A stretch of DNA of 60,128 nucleotides from CAZRHH01 sp964599885 (GCA_964599885.1 CAZRHH010000013.1:1-60128); one strand, 5' to 3'; counted from the stretch's first letter, positions 50,610-59,070 are shown. Numbers and translations are program-made. Notes: generated from the sequence alone by a model not told the origin.

Positions 50610-51449
50610 ATGCCGAAGATCATCGACTTTCACATCCATCCGCCGGGGCCCGGCGGTCTCTCGACGCAAGAGCAGGCGCAAATGGCGGCCTACTTTCGCG
50701 GCGATCCGCCGCCGGCGACGAGCGAGGAGATGGCGGATTACTACCAGGAGCTCGACATGTTCGGCGTTCTCTTCGCCATCGACAACGAGACGGTGAGCGG
50801 ACGCGCGCCGGTGCCGAACGCGTACATCGCCGATTGCGTCCGGCGCTGGCCGGAGACGTTCGCGGGCCTGGGCACCGTCGACCCGTGGAAGGGCAAGGCG
50901 GCCGTGATGGAGGCGGAGCGCGTGCGGGATCTCGGCCTGAAGGGATTGAAGTTTCACCCTTCGACGCAGGAGTTTTACCCGAATGACCGGCGGTTCTATC
51001 CGCTCTGGGCGAAGGCGCAGGAACTGGGCCTGATCGTGCTGTTTCATTCCGGGACGACGGGCGTAGGGGCCGGGCTGCCGGGCGGCGGCGGGATCAAGCT
51101 CGGCTACGCGCGTCCGATTCCGTACATGGACGACGTAGCGGCGGACTTCCCGGAACTGACGATCGTGATGGCGCATCCAGCGTGGCCGTGGCAAGAGGAG
51201 CAGCTCGCGATGCTTGTCCACAAGCCGAACGTGTACATGGACCTGAGCGGGTGGTCGCCGAAGTACTTCTCGCCGTCACTGATCACGTACGCGAACTACA
51301 TGATCAGCGACAAGGTGATCTTCGGTTCGGACTATCCGGCGATCACGCCGGAGCGCTGGCTGCGCGACTTCGAGAGCGCCGGCTTCAGCGACGAGGTGCG
51401 GCCGAAGATCCTGCACGACAACGCGGCGCGGCTGTTGGGGCTGGACTGA
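50610..51449 (+). CDS. amidohydrolase family 2 protein (ACMSD-like fold)
   Basis: A 279-aa metal-dependent TIM-barrel hydrolase or decarboxylase. The motifs in order are IIDFHIHPPG (metal HxH), LGLKGLKFHPSTQEF, VLFHSGTTG, IVMAHPAWPW and FGSDYPAITPERW (metal Asp). This pattern is that of the amidohydrolase-related group, which includes resorcylate and ACMS decarboxylases. The reaction cannot be assigned. GGAG precedes ATG 50610 by six bases. A strong hairpin follows the stop. Confidence 0.82.
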   Translation: MPKIIDFHIHPPGPGGLSTQEQAQMAAYFRGDPPPATSEEMADYYQELDMFGVLFAIDNETVSGRAPVPNAYIADCVRRWPETFAGLGTVDPWKGKAAVMEAERVRDLGLKGLKFHPSTQEFYPNDRRFYPLWAKAQELGLIVLFHSGTTGVGAGLPGGGGIKLGYARPIPYMDDVAADFPELTIVMAHPAWPWQEEQLAMLVHKPNVYMDLSGWSPKYFSPSLITYANYMISDKVIFGSDYPAITPERWLRDFESAGFSDEVRPKILHDNAARLLGLD

Positions 51450-51474
51450 CTCTTGCACGGAACCAGAAATGAGG

Positions 51475-51503
51475 AACAGCGCCCGTGCAATACGGGCGCT
51501 GTT
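51475..51503. terminator. bidirectional hairpin between convergent genes
   Basis: AACAGCGCCCGT and its exact complement flank a GCAAT loop (12-bp stem). It sits between the amidohydrolase stop (51449) and the rpsU stop (51533). U-runs are weak on both sides. Confidence 0.7.
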
Positions 51504-51532
51504 GCTGTTCGTGCTGATGATGGCGCGGCGGT

Positions 51533-51733
51533 TTAGGCCGCCGTGGCCTTTTGCTTTGCGCGACGGCGGCGCCGCGCTGCTTTGGCGCGCGCGATGCGGC
51601 GGCGCTCACTCTTGGGGATGAAATGACGGCGTTGCTTGATCTCGCGCAGGATGCCATCGCGCTGGATCGCCTGGCGGAAGCGGGTGATCAAGTGCTCGGG
51701 TGATTCACCGTCTCGAAGGTCTACAGATGCCAC
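51533..51733 (-). CDS. rpsU: 30S ribosomal protein S21
   Basis: A 66-aa basic protein: VDLRDGESPEHLITRFRQAIQRDGIL, then EIKQRRHFIPKSERRRIARAKAARR. Both are diagnostic of bS21. It starts at GTG 51733 with AAGGAG six bases upstream. The upstream frame to 51880 is not part of it. It follows the HesB-like gene by 29 bp on the same strand. Confidence 0.95.
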   Translation of the reverse strand: MASVDLRDGESPEHLITRFRQAIQRDGILREIKQRRHFIPKSERRRIARAKAARRRRRAKQKATAA

Positions 51734-51762
51734 GAATGCTCCTTCTGCGGGGCCGTCGATGC

Positions 51763-52332
51763 CTAGTCGGCGGCCTTCGCCGGTACTGCTGTTGCGCCGT
51801 TGGTCGTGCCGTTGCCGGCGCCGTTGTTTCGCTTGTGCCAGCCCCCATCGCCCGCCCAGAGGGCGCGGATGGCATCCCACTTTGCTTGCTTGCGCGCTTC
51901 GAGCACGCCGAGTTGCTCGCGCAGTGAACTCTTCGAGCCGCCGCGGAGGGATGCGATCTGCTTGCCGATCTCGGCGATCTCGGCGAGCAATCGTTCGTGT
52001 TCGCCGGCGCGCCAGGCCGGAGGGACGTCGTCGGTTTCGTCCTTCTTCGGCACATCGAAGGGTTCGCCGCCGGTCGCCTTGCGGAAGATCAGCTTGCGCT
52101 TCCCGGCGTCGTCCACTGAGTCGACGGTGATGCCCCAGAGGTCGCGCGACACGGTGTCGGAGACCACGAGCACAGTGCGCTCGGCGTGCCGGAAGATGAT
52201 GTCCTGGTCAATGGGTTCGTCGATGAGGAAGCGGTAGTTACCGTGGACGGTGGTGAGGCGGAGGACGCGATCGGGGCCACGGCGCCCGAGCAAGTTGCTG
52301 AGCGCCTCACAAGCGGCTTCGGTCACATGCAC
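51763..52332 (-). CDS. HesB/IscA-like protein without cysteines
   Basis: A 189-aa protein. Residues 1-85 (VTEAACEALSNLLGRRGPDRVLRLTT, YRFLIDEPIDQDIIF, VLVVSDTVSRDLWGITVDSVDD) follow the A-type Fe-S carrier fold, but none of its conserved Cys residues are present. The C-terminal half is charged and helical with a probable coiled coil (RLLAEIAEIGKQIASLRG), then a Gly/Asn/Thr-rich end. GTG 52332 is the likeliest start. A role tied to Fe-S carriage is doubtful without Cys; it could bind another ligand. The fold call is from pattern recognition only. Confidence 0.6.
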   Translation of the reverse strand: MHVTEAACEALSNLLGRRGPDRVLRLTTVHGNYRFLIDEPIDQDIIFRHAERTVLVVSDTVSRDLWGITVDSVDDAGKRKLIFRKATGGEPFDVPKKDETDDVPPAWRAGEHERLLAEIAEIGKQIASLRGGSKSSLREQLGVLEARKQAKWDAIRALWAGDGGWHKRNNGAGNGTTNGATAVPAKAAD

Positions 52333-52563
52333 GCTTCGATCCTTCCACCTGTCGGCGCAGTCGCGCTCACGCGCGCCGAGCCCCGTGGGTCGGGGCGTCG
52401 CAATTCCGAATCCGAGAATGTCCCTGCTGCGGGCGGTCACCGGACCGCGTGGGGAACTCACGGGGATTGCATGATACTACAGGCCGCTTCGACGATCAAT
52501 CGTTATGTGATGATTTGAAGCCGGTTGGCGGCGCTGGCCGGGGCGGCGGGCTGTGATGCGTTG

Positions 52564-53337
52564 TCATGAGGCGCGGGGGAGGGCTTCGGCGAAGTGGTGG
52601 ATGAGCTGCCCGGTGAGTTCGGGCTTCTCGTTAATCACGTCGTGCGTGGCGCCGGGGACGATGGCGATCTGGCCGTTTTGCACGGAGCGCTGCATCTCGC
52701 GGAGATGCTCCCACGTGATGAGATCGCGGTCGCCGGCGATGACGAGCGTCGGCGCGGCGATGGCGGCGAGGTCAGCGGCGCTCAGTGAGGGGGATTCGAG
52801 CCACATCTGGCGGATCTTGTCGAAGACGACGGCGAAGTGCGCTGCGCCATCCGGCGAGAGGCGGGCGTAGCTGTCCATTTCGCCGGACGCGGCGGCGGCG
52901 AAGGATTCGGGCGTGGCGGCGCGCATCCATTCGATGAAGCCCGGCTCGAGGCCGTTGGCGTGGTGGTTGCCGCCGATGGCGACGAGGGCGCGGACGCGTT
53001 CGGGCGCGCGGATGGCGAGGTACATGCCGACGTTGGCGCCATCGCTGTGACCGGCGAAAATCGCCGGGCCGATCTGCAGTTCGGCGAGGAAGGCGAGGGT
53101 ATCATCGGTCATGTTGTCGTAGGTGATCGGGCCATCGACGTCGTGCGTGCGGCCGTGGGCGCGGCGCTCGGGCATGATCACGCGGTAGGTGCGCGCGAGC
53201 ACATCGGCGAGCGCGTAGACGCCTTCGTTGCAGGCGGTGCCGCCGTGCATGAGGACAAGCGGTTCGCCTTCGCCGCGGATCTCGTAGTACATGCGGACGC
53301 CGTTTGCGGTGATGTAGCCGTCGCGGTTTGCGGTCAT
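52564..53337 (-). CDS. alpha/beta hydrolase
   Basis: A 257-aa hydrolase: LVLMHGGTACNEGVYALADVLA, the nucleophile elbow GHSDGA, the acid in IAGDRDLIT and the catalytic His in GATHDVI. The GHSDGAN elbow differs from the SMGG/SFGG elbows of the tandem trio at 46-48.7 kb. ATG 53337 is preferred. It lies 20 bp downstream of the DUF385-type gene on the same strand. The substrate is unknown. Confidence 0.82.
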   Translation of the reverse strand: MTANRDGYITANGVRMYYEIRGEGEPLVLMHGGTACNEGVYALADVLARTYRVIMPERRAHGRTHDVDGPITYDNMTDDTLAFLAELQIGPAIFAGHSDGANVGMYLAIRAPERVRALVAIGGNHHANGLEPGFIEWMRAATPESFAAAASGEMDSYARLSPDGAAHFAVVFDKIRQMWLESPSLSAADLAAIAAPTLVIAGDRDLITWEHLREMQRSVQNGQIAIVPGATHDVINEKPELTGQLIHHFAEALPRAS

Positions 53338-53357
53338 ATGATTGTTCCCTGCTGTTT

Positions 53358-53756
53358 TCAGACGCGTGCTTGCAGATCGATTGCTACGGGGAGGGCGGTG
53401 CGGCCCCACTCGTCGAGTTCGTCGTTCGGCATGAGGTGCGCGCCGGGGTTCAGCGTATCAACGCGTCGCTGGAACGTGTACTTGGCGAGGACGACGCGGC
53501 GGGCGAGCGCGTCTTCGTCCGCCGCGTCGACGATACGGGCCGTGCCATCGAATGTTTGCGCGCCGATGCGGACGGCGACGGCGGGTTGGCGCTTGATGTT
53601 CTTCACCCAGTCGGCGTCGTGGCGGCCGCCGGCGAGGATGTAGATCGTTGTGTCGTTCAGGGCGAACCAGATCTCGATCTCGTGCGGGCGGCTTGTGACG
53701 CGGCCGGTGGTGCGGATGTAGCAGAAGGGTTCGTTGGCGAGGGCGGGGTCGATCAT
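53358..53756 (-). CDS. DUF385 / deazaflavin-dependent nitroreductase-like protein
   Basis: A 132-aa split-beta-barrel protein. CYIRTTGRVTSRPHEIEIWFALNDTTIYILAGGRHDADWVKNIKRQPAVAVRIG is typical of the F420-dependent quinone reductase/nitroreductase (DUF385) group, followed by a TARIVDAADEDALARR...KY segment. It may use F420 or a flavin. No F420 synthesis gene is in the window, so the cofactor is inferred from family only. Confidence 0.78.
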   Translation of the reverse strand: MIDPALANEPFCYIRTTGRVTSRPHEIEIWFALNDTTIYILAGGRHDADWVKNIKRQPAVAVRIGAQTFDGTARIVDAADEDALARRVVLAKYTFQRRVDTLNPGAHLMPNDELDEWGRTALPVAIDLQARV

Positions 53757-53784
53757 TCGGGTTCGCTCCGGCGGTTCGGGTTCA

Positions 53785-53809
53785 CCACAGAGTCACAGAG
53801 GCACAGAGG
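53785..53809. repeat. ACAGAG dispersed repeat, copy 1
   Basis: CCACAGAG-TCACAGAG-GCACAGAGG tandem octamers. They are followed about 20 bp later by AGGAACCACAGATG, as also seen after the copy at 57405. Confidence 0.75.
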
Positions 53810-54210
53810 TGTTTCGTGTTCAGGAACCACAGATGCGGGTGCAGTTTGATTGATTGATTGAATTTGCGGCTTCTTCTCTGTGGCTGCTCTAGGGCGGATC
53901 CTGAATCTAGGAGGGGCGAAAATTCGGACGTTGGGCGGTCTGTCTGATTGATGTTTGATTGAGTCGGGAATTCAATCATCTGGTCCGGGCGTGGGGCGGG
54001 TGGATAACGTGTTGGTTCGTGAGGTGGAGTTCGTTTCGTAGTTTTCATGTGGTGGTGGCGACGGCGTATGTCTTTCGCGCGGCGTGCGGCGGGCGAGATG
54101 CTTCGAGTTGAGGATACGCGGAGGTGCGGCGGAGGTCGTAGGGGTGGGTGTCACTGTGTACCAAGCGTGGCGCGAACGACGGCGATACTGTGTGCGGCTG
54201 GCAAGTGGAC

Positions 54211-54233
54211 GGAGCTGAAGCTCCTCCGCTACG
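54211..54233. repeat. hairpin repeat GGAGCT-GA-AGCTCC, GCTACG tail
   Basis: A variant of the GGGCTGAAAGCCC family with a different stem but the same GAA core and CGCTACG tail. Confidence 0.6.
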
Positions 54234-54277
54234 AGGACGTGTGGGGCTGCGTGCTGGTGGCTCGAGGTTGCGATACC

Positions 54278-54308
54278 GGCACGGACACGTGGGGGTGCCC
54301 CTACCGCG
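54278..54308. repeat. hairpin repeat, GGGCGCAC..GTGCGCCC family, variant copy
   Basis: GGCAC (54278-54282) pairs with GTGCC (54295-54299) around ACACGTGG. The tail is CTACCGCG (54301-54308), identical to that of the copy at 59109-59140. Confidence 0.6.
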
Positions 54309-54371
54309 CGACCCGCACGGATTCCTCAGCCGCGAGAGTAGCTCCGCGGTTCGTCGCGGATTGGATCCGTC

Positions 54372-54397
54372 GGACAGGTCTAAAGACGCGTCCTACG
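54372..54397. repeat. hairpin repeat, CTAAAG family, copy 1
   Basis: GGAC..GTCT-AA-AGAC..GTCC followed by TACG. Related to 57537-57563. Confidence 0.6.
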
Positions 54398-54526
54398 ACT
54401 CTTTTGATATCTGAACGCGATACCGATTATTCTGAATCGGCCACCCCGTCGTCGTCGCGGCCACGGCGGGTGGACAGGAGTTCACGGACTCCTGTTCCTC
54501 ATTTTTCCAAACATCCGGGTGTTGAC

Positions 54527-54970
54527 TCAGAGAGGCACGGAGAGCGTCGCGACACGTTGACGCCCAGTTTTTGATGCATACTCAAGATAAAATTGGCACT
54601 CGTCGAGGGGAATATGCACGGCCCCAGTCTCGATTGGCGTCAGATCACGTCCGAGCGCGCGACAGCGGATCGAACTGAAATCGTCGCTGTTCGGGTCTAA
54701 TGCTTGAAAAGCGAGAGTATGAGGTTGGCGACTTTCTCCGGCTCGTTCAACCGAGATGAAGCTCAGGTCTGAGTAGTTTGCATGCTTGATATCATAGCCC
54801 GGTAGCTTCAGATCGAAGTCGTTCAACGCCCATCTCATCGAATCGACCACGAGCACCTTGTATAGCCCCTCAGACAGCTCATCCCACGGATCGTACGAAG
54901 ATTCGTCCTTCCAAGAGATGCGTGCCTCAGAGAGAACGGGCAACAGCGCGACGATGGCCTCGCGAAACAA
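54527..54970 (-). CDS. hypothetical protein, TTG start, lower GC
   Basis: A 147-aa predicted acidic protein with a natural amino-acid mix (FREAIVALLPVLSEARISW, then KVLVVDSMRWALNDFDLKL). Its DNA is visibly less GC-rich than its neighbours. Only TTG 54970 is available as a start between the upstream stop and the first helix, and no ribosome site is seen. It may be a 5'-truncated remnant of a longer gene. It shows no family I recognise and is surrounded by repeats, consistent with transferred or decaying DNA. Confidence 0.45.
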   Translation of the reverse strand: MFREAIVALLPVLSEARISWKDESSYDPWDELSEGLYKVLVVDSMRWALNDFDLKLPGYDIKHANYSDLSFISVERAGESRQPHTLAFQALDPNSDDFSSIRCRALGRDLTPIETGAVHIPLDECQFYLEYASKTGRQRVATLSVPL

Positions 54971-55135
54971 CTCGACGAGGCGGGTTACGGTTTACTTCCC
55001 ATCGGCCCGACTCTTCGCCGGTCAATGGCCCGCCAACGTTCGCTGATCCATTTAGATCCTTGTCCGCGGGCGCACGCCGGAACGGTACCCTTGGCTCTCT
55101 TTTCGCCCATGTCCCTGACGGACGGCCACAGGTCG

Positions 55136-57277
55136 CTACGTCGCGTCTTCGACGACGTCTGCGGCCGCCGCCTGAGCCGGCGGGGCTTCTAGGGCCATGG
55201 CGTCGGCGGCGCGGGAGCCGGATTCGGGGCGGCCGATGACGGAGAGTTCGAGCAGTTCGGCTACGTCGAAGGTTTTCATGCGCTTTTCTTCGTCGGGTTC
55301 GACGGTCGGGATGCCGTCTTCAAACATCTGGATGCAGAAGGGGCACGCGGTGGCGATGATCTGCGCGCCGGTGGCGTAGGCCTCTTCGGTGCGGGCGACG
55401 TTGATGCGTTTTCCCTTGGACTCTTCGACCCACATGTGCGCGCCGCCGGCGCCGCAGCAGAAGCTGTTCTCGCGGTTGCGCGGCATTTCGACGCGCGAGC
55501 CGCCGGGGAGGGCATCGACGATGTCACGGGGGCCGTCGTAGTTGTCGTTGTGGCGGCCGAGGTAGCACGAGTCGTGGTAGGTGACGGTGACGGGCAGATC
55601 GTTTTTCGGCTTCAGCGCGCCGCCCTGCAGCAGCTTCGACAGGAACGTCGTGTGGTGGATGACTTCGAACTTGCCCTCGAAGTGCGGGTACTCGTTGGCC
55701 ATCGTGTTGAAGCAATGCGGGCAGTTGGTGATGATCTTCTTGACCTTGTTCGCCTTGAAGGTCTCGATCAGCGCCGTGGCCTGCGTCTGGAACAGGTACT
55801 CGTTGCCGAGACGGCGGGCGGGGTCGCCGTTGCATGATTCGACTTCGCCGAGGCAGCCCCAACTGACGCCGGCTTCGTTGAGCAGACGGGCGACGGCGCG
55901 CGTCGTCGGAATGTTGCGGTCGACGAGGGCGCCGGAGCAGCCGACCCAGTAGAGATATTCCTGCGAGCCATCGAACGTGGGGACGCCGAGTCCCTCCATC
56001 CACGACGTACGGGTGTACTGCGTACCGCGCCAGGGGTGGCCGCGCGTTTCGATCTGCTGCAGCGTGGCCGCGGCGGTCTCGGGCATGTTGGCTTCGTTCA
56101 TGGTGAGGAAGCGGCGCATGTCCTGCAGCGCTGGTACGTGCTCGATGAAGACGGGGCACTGGTACTGGCAGGCGCCGCATGTGACGCAGTCCCAGATCGG
56201 GTTGAAGCCGACAGCGTCGATGAGCGTGAGATTCTCGACGACGTTGTGGCCGTTGCCGTTGCCGTTCGCCGATGGTGGCCGCAGCGCGTCCCAGACGAAG
56301 AGCGGCGAGCTGACCTTCTGCACTTCGTGTTCGATGGCCTTCCGCATGTCGACCATGATCTTCTTCGGCGAGAGATCCTTGCCGGTGAGGTAGGCGGGGC
56401 AGTTGATCTCGCAACGACCGCACTCGGTGCAGGTGTAGGGATCGAGCATCTGCTTCCAGGTGAGGTCTTCGATCTGCCCGGCGCCGAAACGCTCGAGGTT
56501 CTCGAAGTCGCGGATCGGCTGGAGCTGACCGGTGGACGCGATGCGGCGGAACATGATGTTGAAGACGACCGAGAGTACGTGCGAGTGCTTGCTATATGGC
56601 AGATAGTTGAGGAACAGCAGGAAATCGTAGAGGTGCGCATACCACCAGAACGTGAGCATGCCTTCCTGCACGCCGTCGGATATGCCGATGTTGTTCCACA
56701 CTTGCGCGAGCGAGTAGGCGACGAACGACCATCCCTGTCCGGACTCCGGGTGCAGCGCGATCTCGAAGCTGTTGAGGAAGATGTCGGTGACCATCAGGAA
56801 GGCGATAAAGAAGAGGATCAGCCAGGCGTCCATGTTGAACGTCATGCGCGCGGGTTTCCAGAAGCGGCGCTGCCAGGCGGCCATGCCGCAGCCGACGAGC
56901 ACGAGGATGTTGAACATGTCCATCGGCGCGCGGACGAGGACGTCGTAGAAGACGCCACCCCAGTGTTCGGGGGCGATGTCGCGGCTGAAGCCGAGGAGGA
57001 GGAAGTTGATCGTCCGCACCTGCAGGACGATGAAGCCCCAGTAGATCAGTGAGTGGAGGACGCCCGAGTACCAGTAGCGTTTGCGCGCGACGCGCGAGTT
57101 GCCGAGCAGGTAGGGGCCGAGCGAGATGATGCGCTCGATGATGTTATCGAAGCGGTTGTCGCCTTTGCCGCGCGCCATGACGGAAACTTTGATGCCGACG
57201 GAATACGCGAAAAACGCGAGAAAGGCGACGAGCGAGACGTAGTAGACGTAGTTGCCGGGAAACTCGTGTGATGGCAC
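55136..57277 (-). CDS. membrane (Fe-S)-binding oxidoreductase, HdrD/EtfQO-associated type
   Basis: A 713-aa membrane redox protein. Residues 1-240 hold five to six helices like a respiratory membrane anchor with His residues for haem or quinone. Two 4Fe-4S motifs follow: CTECGRCEINCP (about 283) and CVTCGACQYQCP (about 363). The C-terminal half carries two CCG domains of the HdrD kind (YWVGCSG ... CLGEVESCNGD, and SCYLGRHN ... FCCGAGGAHMW). Such proteins pass electrons between soluble donors, often ETF, and menaquinone. No etf genes are in the window. The last ~40 residues are Ala-rich and not conserved. Confidence 0.88.
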   Translation of the reverse strand: MPSHEFPGNYVYYVSLVAFLAFFAYSVGIKVSVMARGKGDNRFDNIIERIISLGPYLLGNSRVARKRYWYSGVLHSLIYWGFIVLQVRTINFLLLGFSRDIAPEHWGGVFYDVLVRAPMDMFNILVLVGCGMAAWQRRFWKPARMTFNMDAWLILFFIAFLMVTDIFLNSFEIALHPESGQGWSFVAYSLAQVWNNIGISDGVQEGMLTFWWYAHLYDFLLFLNYLPYSKHSHVLSVVFNIMFRRIASTGQLQPIRDFENLERFGAGQIEDLTWKQMLDPYTCTECGRCEINCPAYLTGKDLSPKKIMVDMRKAIEHEVQKVSSPLFVWDALRPPSANGNGNGHNVVENLTLIDAVGFNPIWDCVTCGACQYQCPVFIEHVPALQDMRRFLTMNEANMPETAAATLQQIETRGHPWRGTQYTRTSWMEGLGVPTFDGSQEYLYWVGCSGALVDRNIPTTRAVARLLNEAGVSWGCLGEVESCNGDPARRLGNEYLFQTQATALIETFKANKVKKIITNCPHCFNTMANEYPHFEGKFEVIHHTTFLSKLLQGGALKPKNDLPVTVTYHDSCYLGRHNDNYDGPRDIVDALPGGSRVEMPRNRENSFCCGAGGAHMWVEESKGKRINVARTEEAYATGAQIIATACPFCIQMFEDGIPTVEPDEEKRMKTFDVAELLELSVIGRPESGSRAADAMALEAPPAQAAAADVVEDAT

Positions 57278-57404
57278 GACGGCGCTCCTCGCTGTTGCGT
57301 TGCGCGGGGATCGTAGCGATCTGGTTAGGTTCGGGCAATCGGGCGGGGAGGAGGCGGGAAGCGGGAGACGGGACGCGAGAAGCGGGATGCGGGATCGAAC
57401 TTCA

Positions 57405-57429
57405 CCACAGAGTCACAGAGGCACAGAGG
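57405..57429. repeat. ACAGAG dispersed repeat, copy 2
   Basis: Identical in its first 25 bases to the copy at 53785. Followed by AGGAACCACAAGTGGACACA. Confidence 0.75.
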
Positions 57430-57536
57430 GATCGAGTTTAGGAACCACAAGTGGACACAAATGGTTTGGACGCGGAAGGCCGGGAAGTGAGAAGCACATT
57501 TGTTGCGCGGGATGGAGCATGGGGCGCTAACCGAAC

Positions 57537-57563
57537 GGGACGGACCTAAAGGTGCGTCCCTAC
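57537..57563. repeat. hairpin repeat, CTAAAG family, copy 2
   Basis: GGGACGgACCT-AA-AGGTgCGTCCC: an 11-position stem with one G/G mismatch and a 2-base loop, followed by TAC. Confidence 0.7.
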
Positions 57564-57726
57564 ATGTCGTGCGCCGACGACACGCTGGCGGTTGCCTCGG
57601 GGGCAACGTTGCTGACACATCTTTGGGTTTGGGGTCACGTATCTTGCGGCGAGCCTACCTTCAATGCGGGTGTTGCTTACGTTCTGGTCGCTGGTAGGCT
57701 TGTCGCTGGTAGGAAGAGGAGTAGAG

Positions 57727-58677
57727 ATGAGCCGAGAACAGCGCAGGAACGATCGACAAGCGAAACCGGGGACGGACCGGGGCGCGGCGCCGCCGAACCG
57801 GCGGACGCCGGTGAAGGCGCCGGGCAGCGGCGGGGTGCCCTGGGGTCCGATTGCGATCGGCGGCGGCACGATACTCGTGGTGCTGCTGCTGGCGTACCTC
57901 GTTATCCAGTCGCGGGGCGAGGACGCGAACACTGACAAGAACCGGGAAGAGGCGGATAACTCGAGCGCATCGCTGCCGGGGGAATGGTTCCAGGACCAGG
58001 GACGCAGCCACTTCTCGTATGGGTACGACCCGGAGCGGGCGCCGGTGCCGTTTTGCGAGGGTGTGCCGCACTCCGAGGGTGCGGACGAGGGCGTCGACGA
58101 GGGCGATGGTACGCCGATAATAGCGGCGAGTTCCACGCCAGCGGCCAGCGCGACGAGCGGCACGGTGGCAAGCGGCACCACGACGAGCGGCACGGCCGCG
58201 GACGGCGGGACGCCCGCCGCGAGTTCGACGCCGCCGCAGGACTGCTACAGCAGCAACCCGCCGACATCGGGCGATCACCTGGGCGTGCTACGGGACGTCG
58301 ATCTTGGCGACGGCGTGACGATCGCCCAGCTGCCGCCGCCGCCGGCGGTGTACGATCCGGACATCGAGATCCCGCGGGAGGCGATCCCGCACATTCTCGA
58401 GCACGCGCACTTCTTCGTTGGCTACAACTGCGCGGACGGCGATGAAGCGTGCCAGGACGTAGTGAACGAGCTGGAAGATCTCGTCAACGACCGGATCGAC
58501 AACAACGACAACCGCATCGTGATGGCGAACGACAGCGATCTGCCGGAGGGCGAAGTGGCGGCGGCGTCGTGGACGCGGGTGTTGCGGATGCCGTTCGGGG
58601 AGTTCGACCGCGGCGCGTTCGAGGACTTCTTTTCGGCGCATAATTGCCGGATTGACTGGGAGAACTTTTGTCGGTAG
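57727..58677 (+). CDS. DUF3105 family membrane-anchored protein
   Basis: A 316-aa protein. It has a basic Pro-rich cytoplasmic N-terminus, one helix (PIAIGGGTILVVLLLAYLVIQ, about 40-60) and an external DUF3105 domain. The family motifs are SNPPTSGDHLG and PREAIPHILEHAHFFVGYNC. Between the first strand (GRSHFSYGY) and PPTSG a ~60-residue Ser/Thr/Ala/Gly low-complexity segment is inserted. The function of DUF3105 is unknown; the conserved His and Cys suggest metal or redox chemistry. GAGGAG lies about six bases before ATG 57727. Confidence 0.8.
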   Translation: MSREQRRNDRQAKPGTDRGAAPPNRRTPVKAPGSGGVPWGPIAIGGGTILVVLLLAYLVIQSRGEDANTDKNREEADNSSASLPGEWFQDQGRSHFSYGYDPERAPVPFCEGVPHSEGADEGVDEGDGTPIIAASSTPAASATSGTVASGTTTSGTAADGGTPAASSTPPQDCYSSNPPTSGDHLGVLRDVDLGDGVTIAQLPPPPAVYDPDIEIPREAIPHILEHAHFFVGYNCADGDEACQDVVNELEDLVNDRIDNNDNRIVMANDSDLPEGEVAAASWTRVLRMPFGEFDRGAFEDFFSAHNCRIDWENFCR

Positions 58678-58749
58678 CGCGTGCGTGTGGTTCACCGCAA
58701 AGACGCAAAGGGCGCGGAGGAGCGCAAAGGGATCGGTGGGGGGCGGTAA

Positions 58750-58774
58750 CCACAGAGGCACAGAGGCACAGAGG
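58750..58774. repeat. ACAGAG dispersed repeat, copy 3
   Basis: CCACAGAGGCACAGAGGC octamers ending GAGG and followed by five T. Ten bases later comes the GGGCGGACC hairpin repeat, the same order as at 59013-59070. Confidence 0.7.
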
Positions 58775-58783
58775 TTTTTAGAG

Positions 58784-58806
58784 GGGCGGACCATGCGGGT
58801 TCGCCC
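58784..58806. repeat. hairpin repeat GGGCGGACC family, copy 1
   Basis: GGGCGGACC-ATGC-GGGTTCGCCC, an imperfect copy of the perfect hairpin at 59049-59070. Confidence 0.65.
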
Positions 58807-58855
58807 TTCCGCGTTTTGGCTGAGAGCGGGTCTGGGGGGTCGTGGTGTGATACCG

Positions 58856-58876
58856 GGGCGCACACGTGGTGCGCCC
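58856..58876. repeat. hairpin repeat GGGCGCAC family, copy 2
   Basis: GGGCGCAC (58856-58863) / GTGCGCCC (58869-58876), a perfect 8-bp stem with an ACGTG loop; the usual CTACC tail is replaced by GGACC. Confidence 0.65.
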
Positions 58877-59012
58877 GGACCGTGGTTTCCGACGATGGTT
58901 GAGACGTGCGGTTTGCGACAGACGTGCTGATGACGCGTTCGGGTTCAACGCAGATGCGCAGAGAGCGCAGAGAGCGCAGAGGGACGCAAAGGGATCGGGC
59001 GGGGCCGGCTCA

Positions 59013-59037
59013 CCACAGAGACACAGAGGCGCAGAGG
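59013..59037. repeat. ACAGAG dispersed repeat, copy 4
   Basis: CCACAGAGACACAGAGGC then GCAGAGG and six T. It is directly preceded by the CGCAGAG/CGCAAAG run at 58949-58993. Confidence 0.7.
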
Positions 59038-59048
59038 TTTTTTCACAA

Positions 59049-59070
59049 GGGCGGACCATGCGGTCCGCCC
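59049..59070. repeat. hairpin repeat GGGCGGACC family, perfect copy
   Basis: GGGCGGACC / GGTCCGCCC, a perfect 9-bp stem with an ATGC loop, followed by ATTTTGTTTC. Because of the T-rich tail it may also terminate plus-strand transcription. Confidence 0.75.

Larger units (their letters stand above)
53757..54526. other. gene-free, repeat-rich interval
   Basis: No credible gene is seen. It contains an ACAGAG-type repeat (53785-53809) and three different hairpin repeats at 54211-54233, 54278-54308 and 54372-54397. A lower-GC stretch with ATTGATTGATTGAA-like units lies near 53850-53990. Confidence 0.65.
57278..57726. other. gene-free, repeat-rich interval
   Basis: No gene is supported. It holds a GGGAAGC/GGGAGACGGGA purine run at about 57343-57394, an ACAGAG repeat (57405-57429), and a CTAAAG hairpin repeat (57537-57563). 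The last 20 bp carry the ribosome site of the DUF3105 gene. Confidence 0.65.

Noticed and set aside
54047..54574. 175-aa plus-strand ORF in the repeat-rich interval
   Set aside because: Runs through three hairpin repeats and gives repeat-derived peptides; no ribosome site or family.
58693..58731. Repeated CGCAAAG units as a replication-origin iteron array
   Set aside because: Units are irregular, recur with ACAGAG repeats at several sites, and no replication-initiation gene or AT-rich unwinding region is present.
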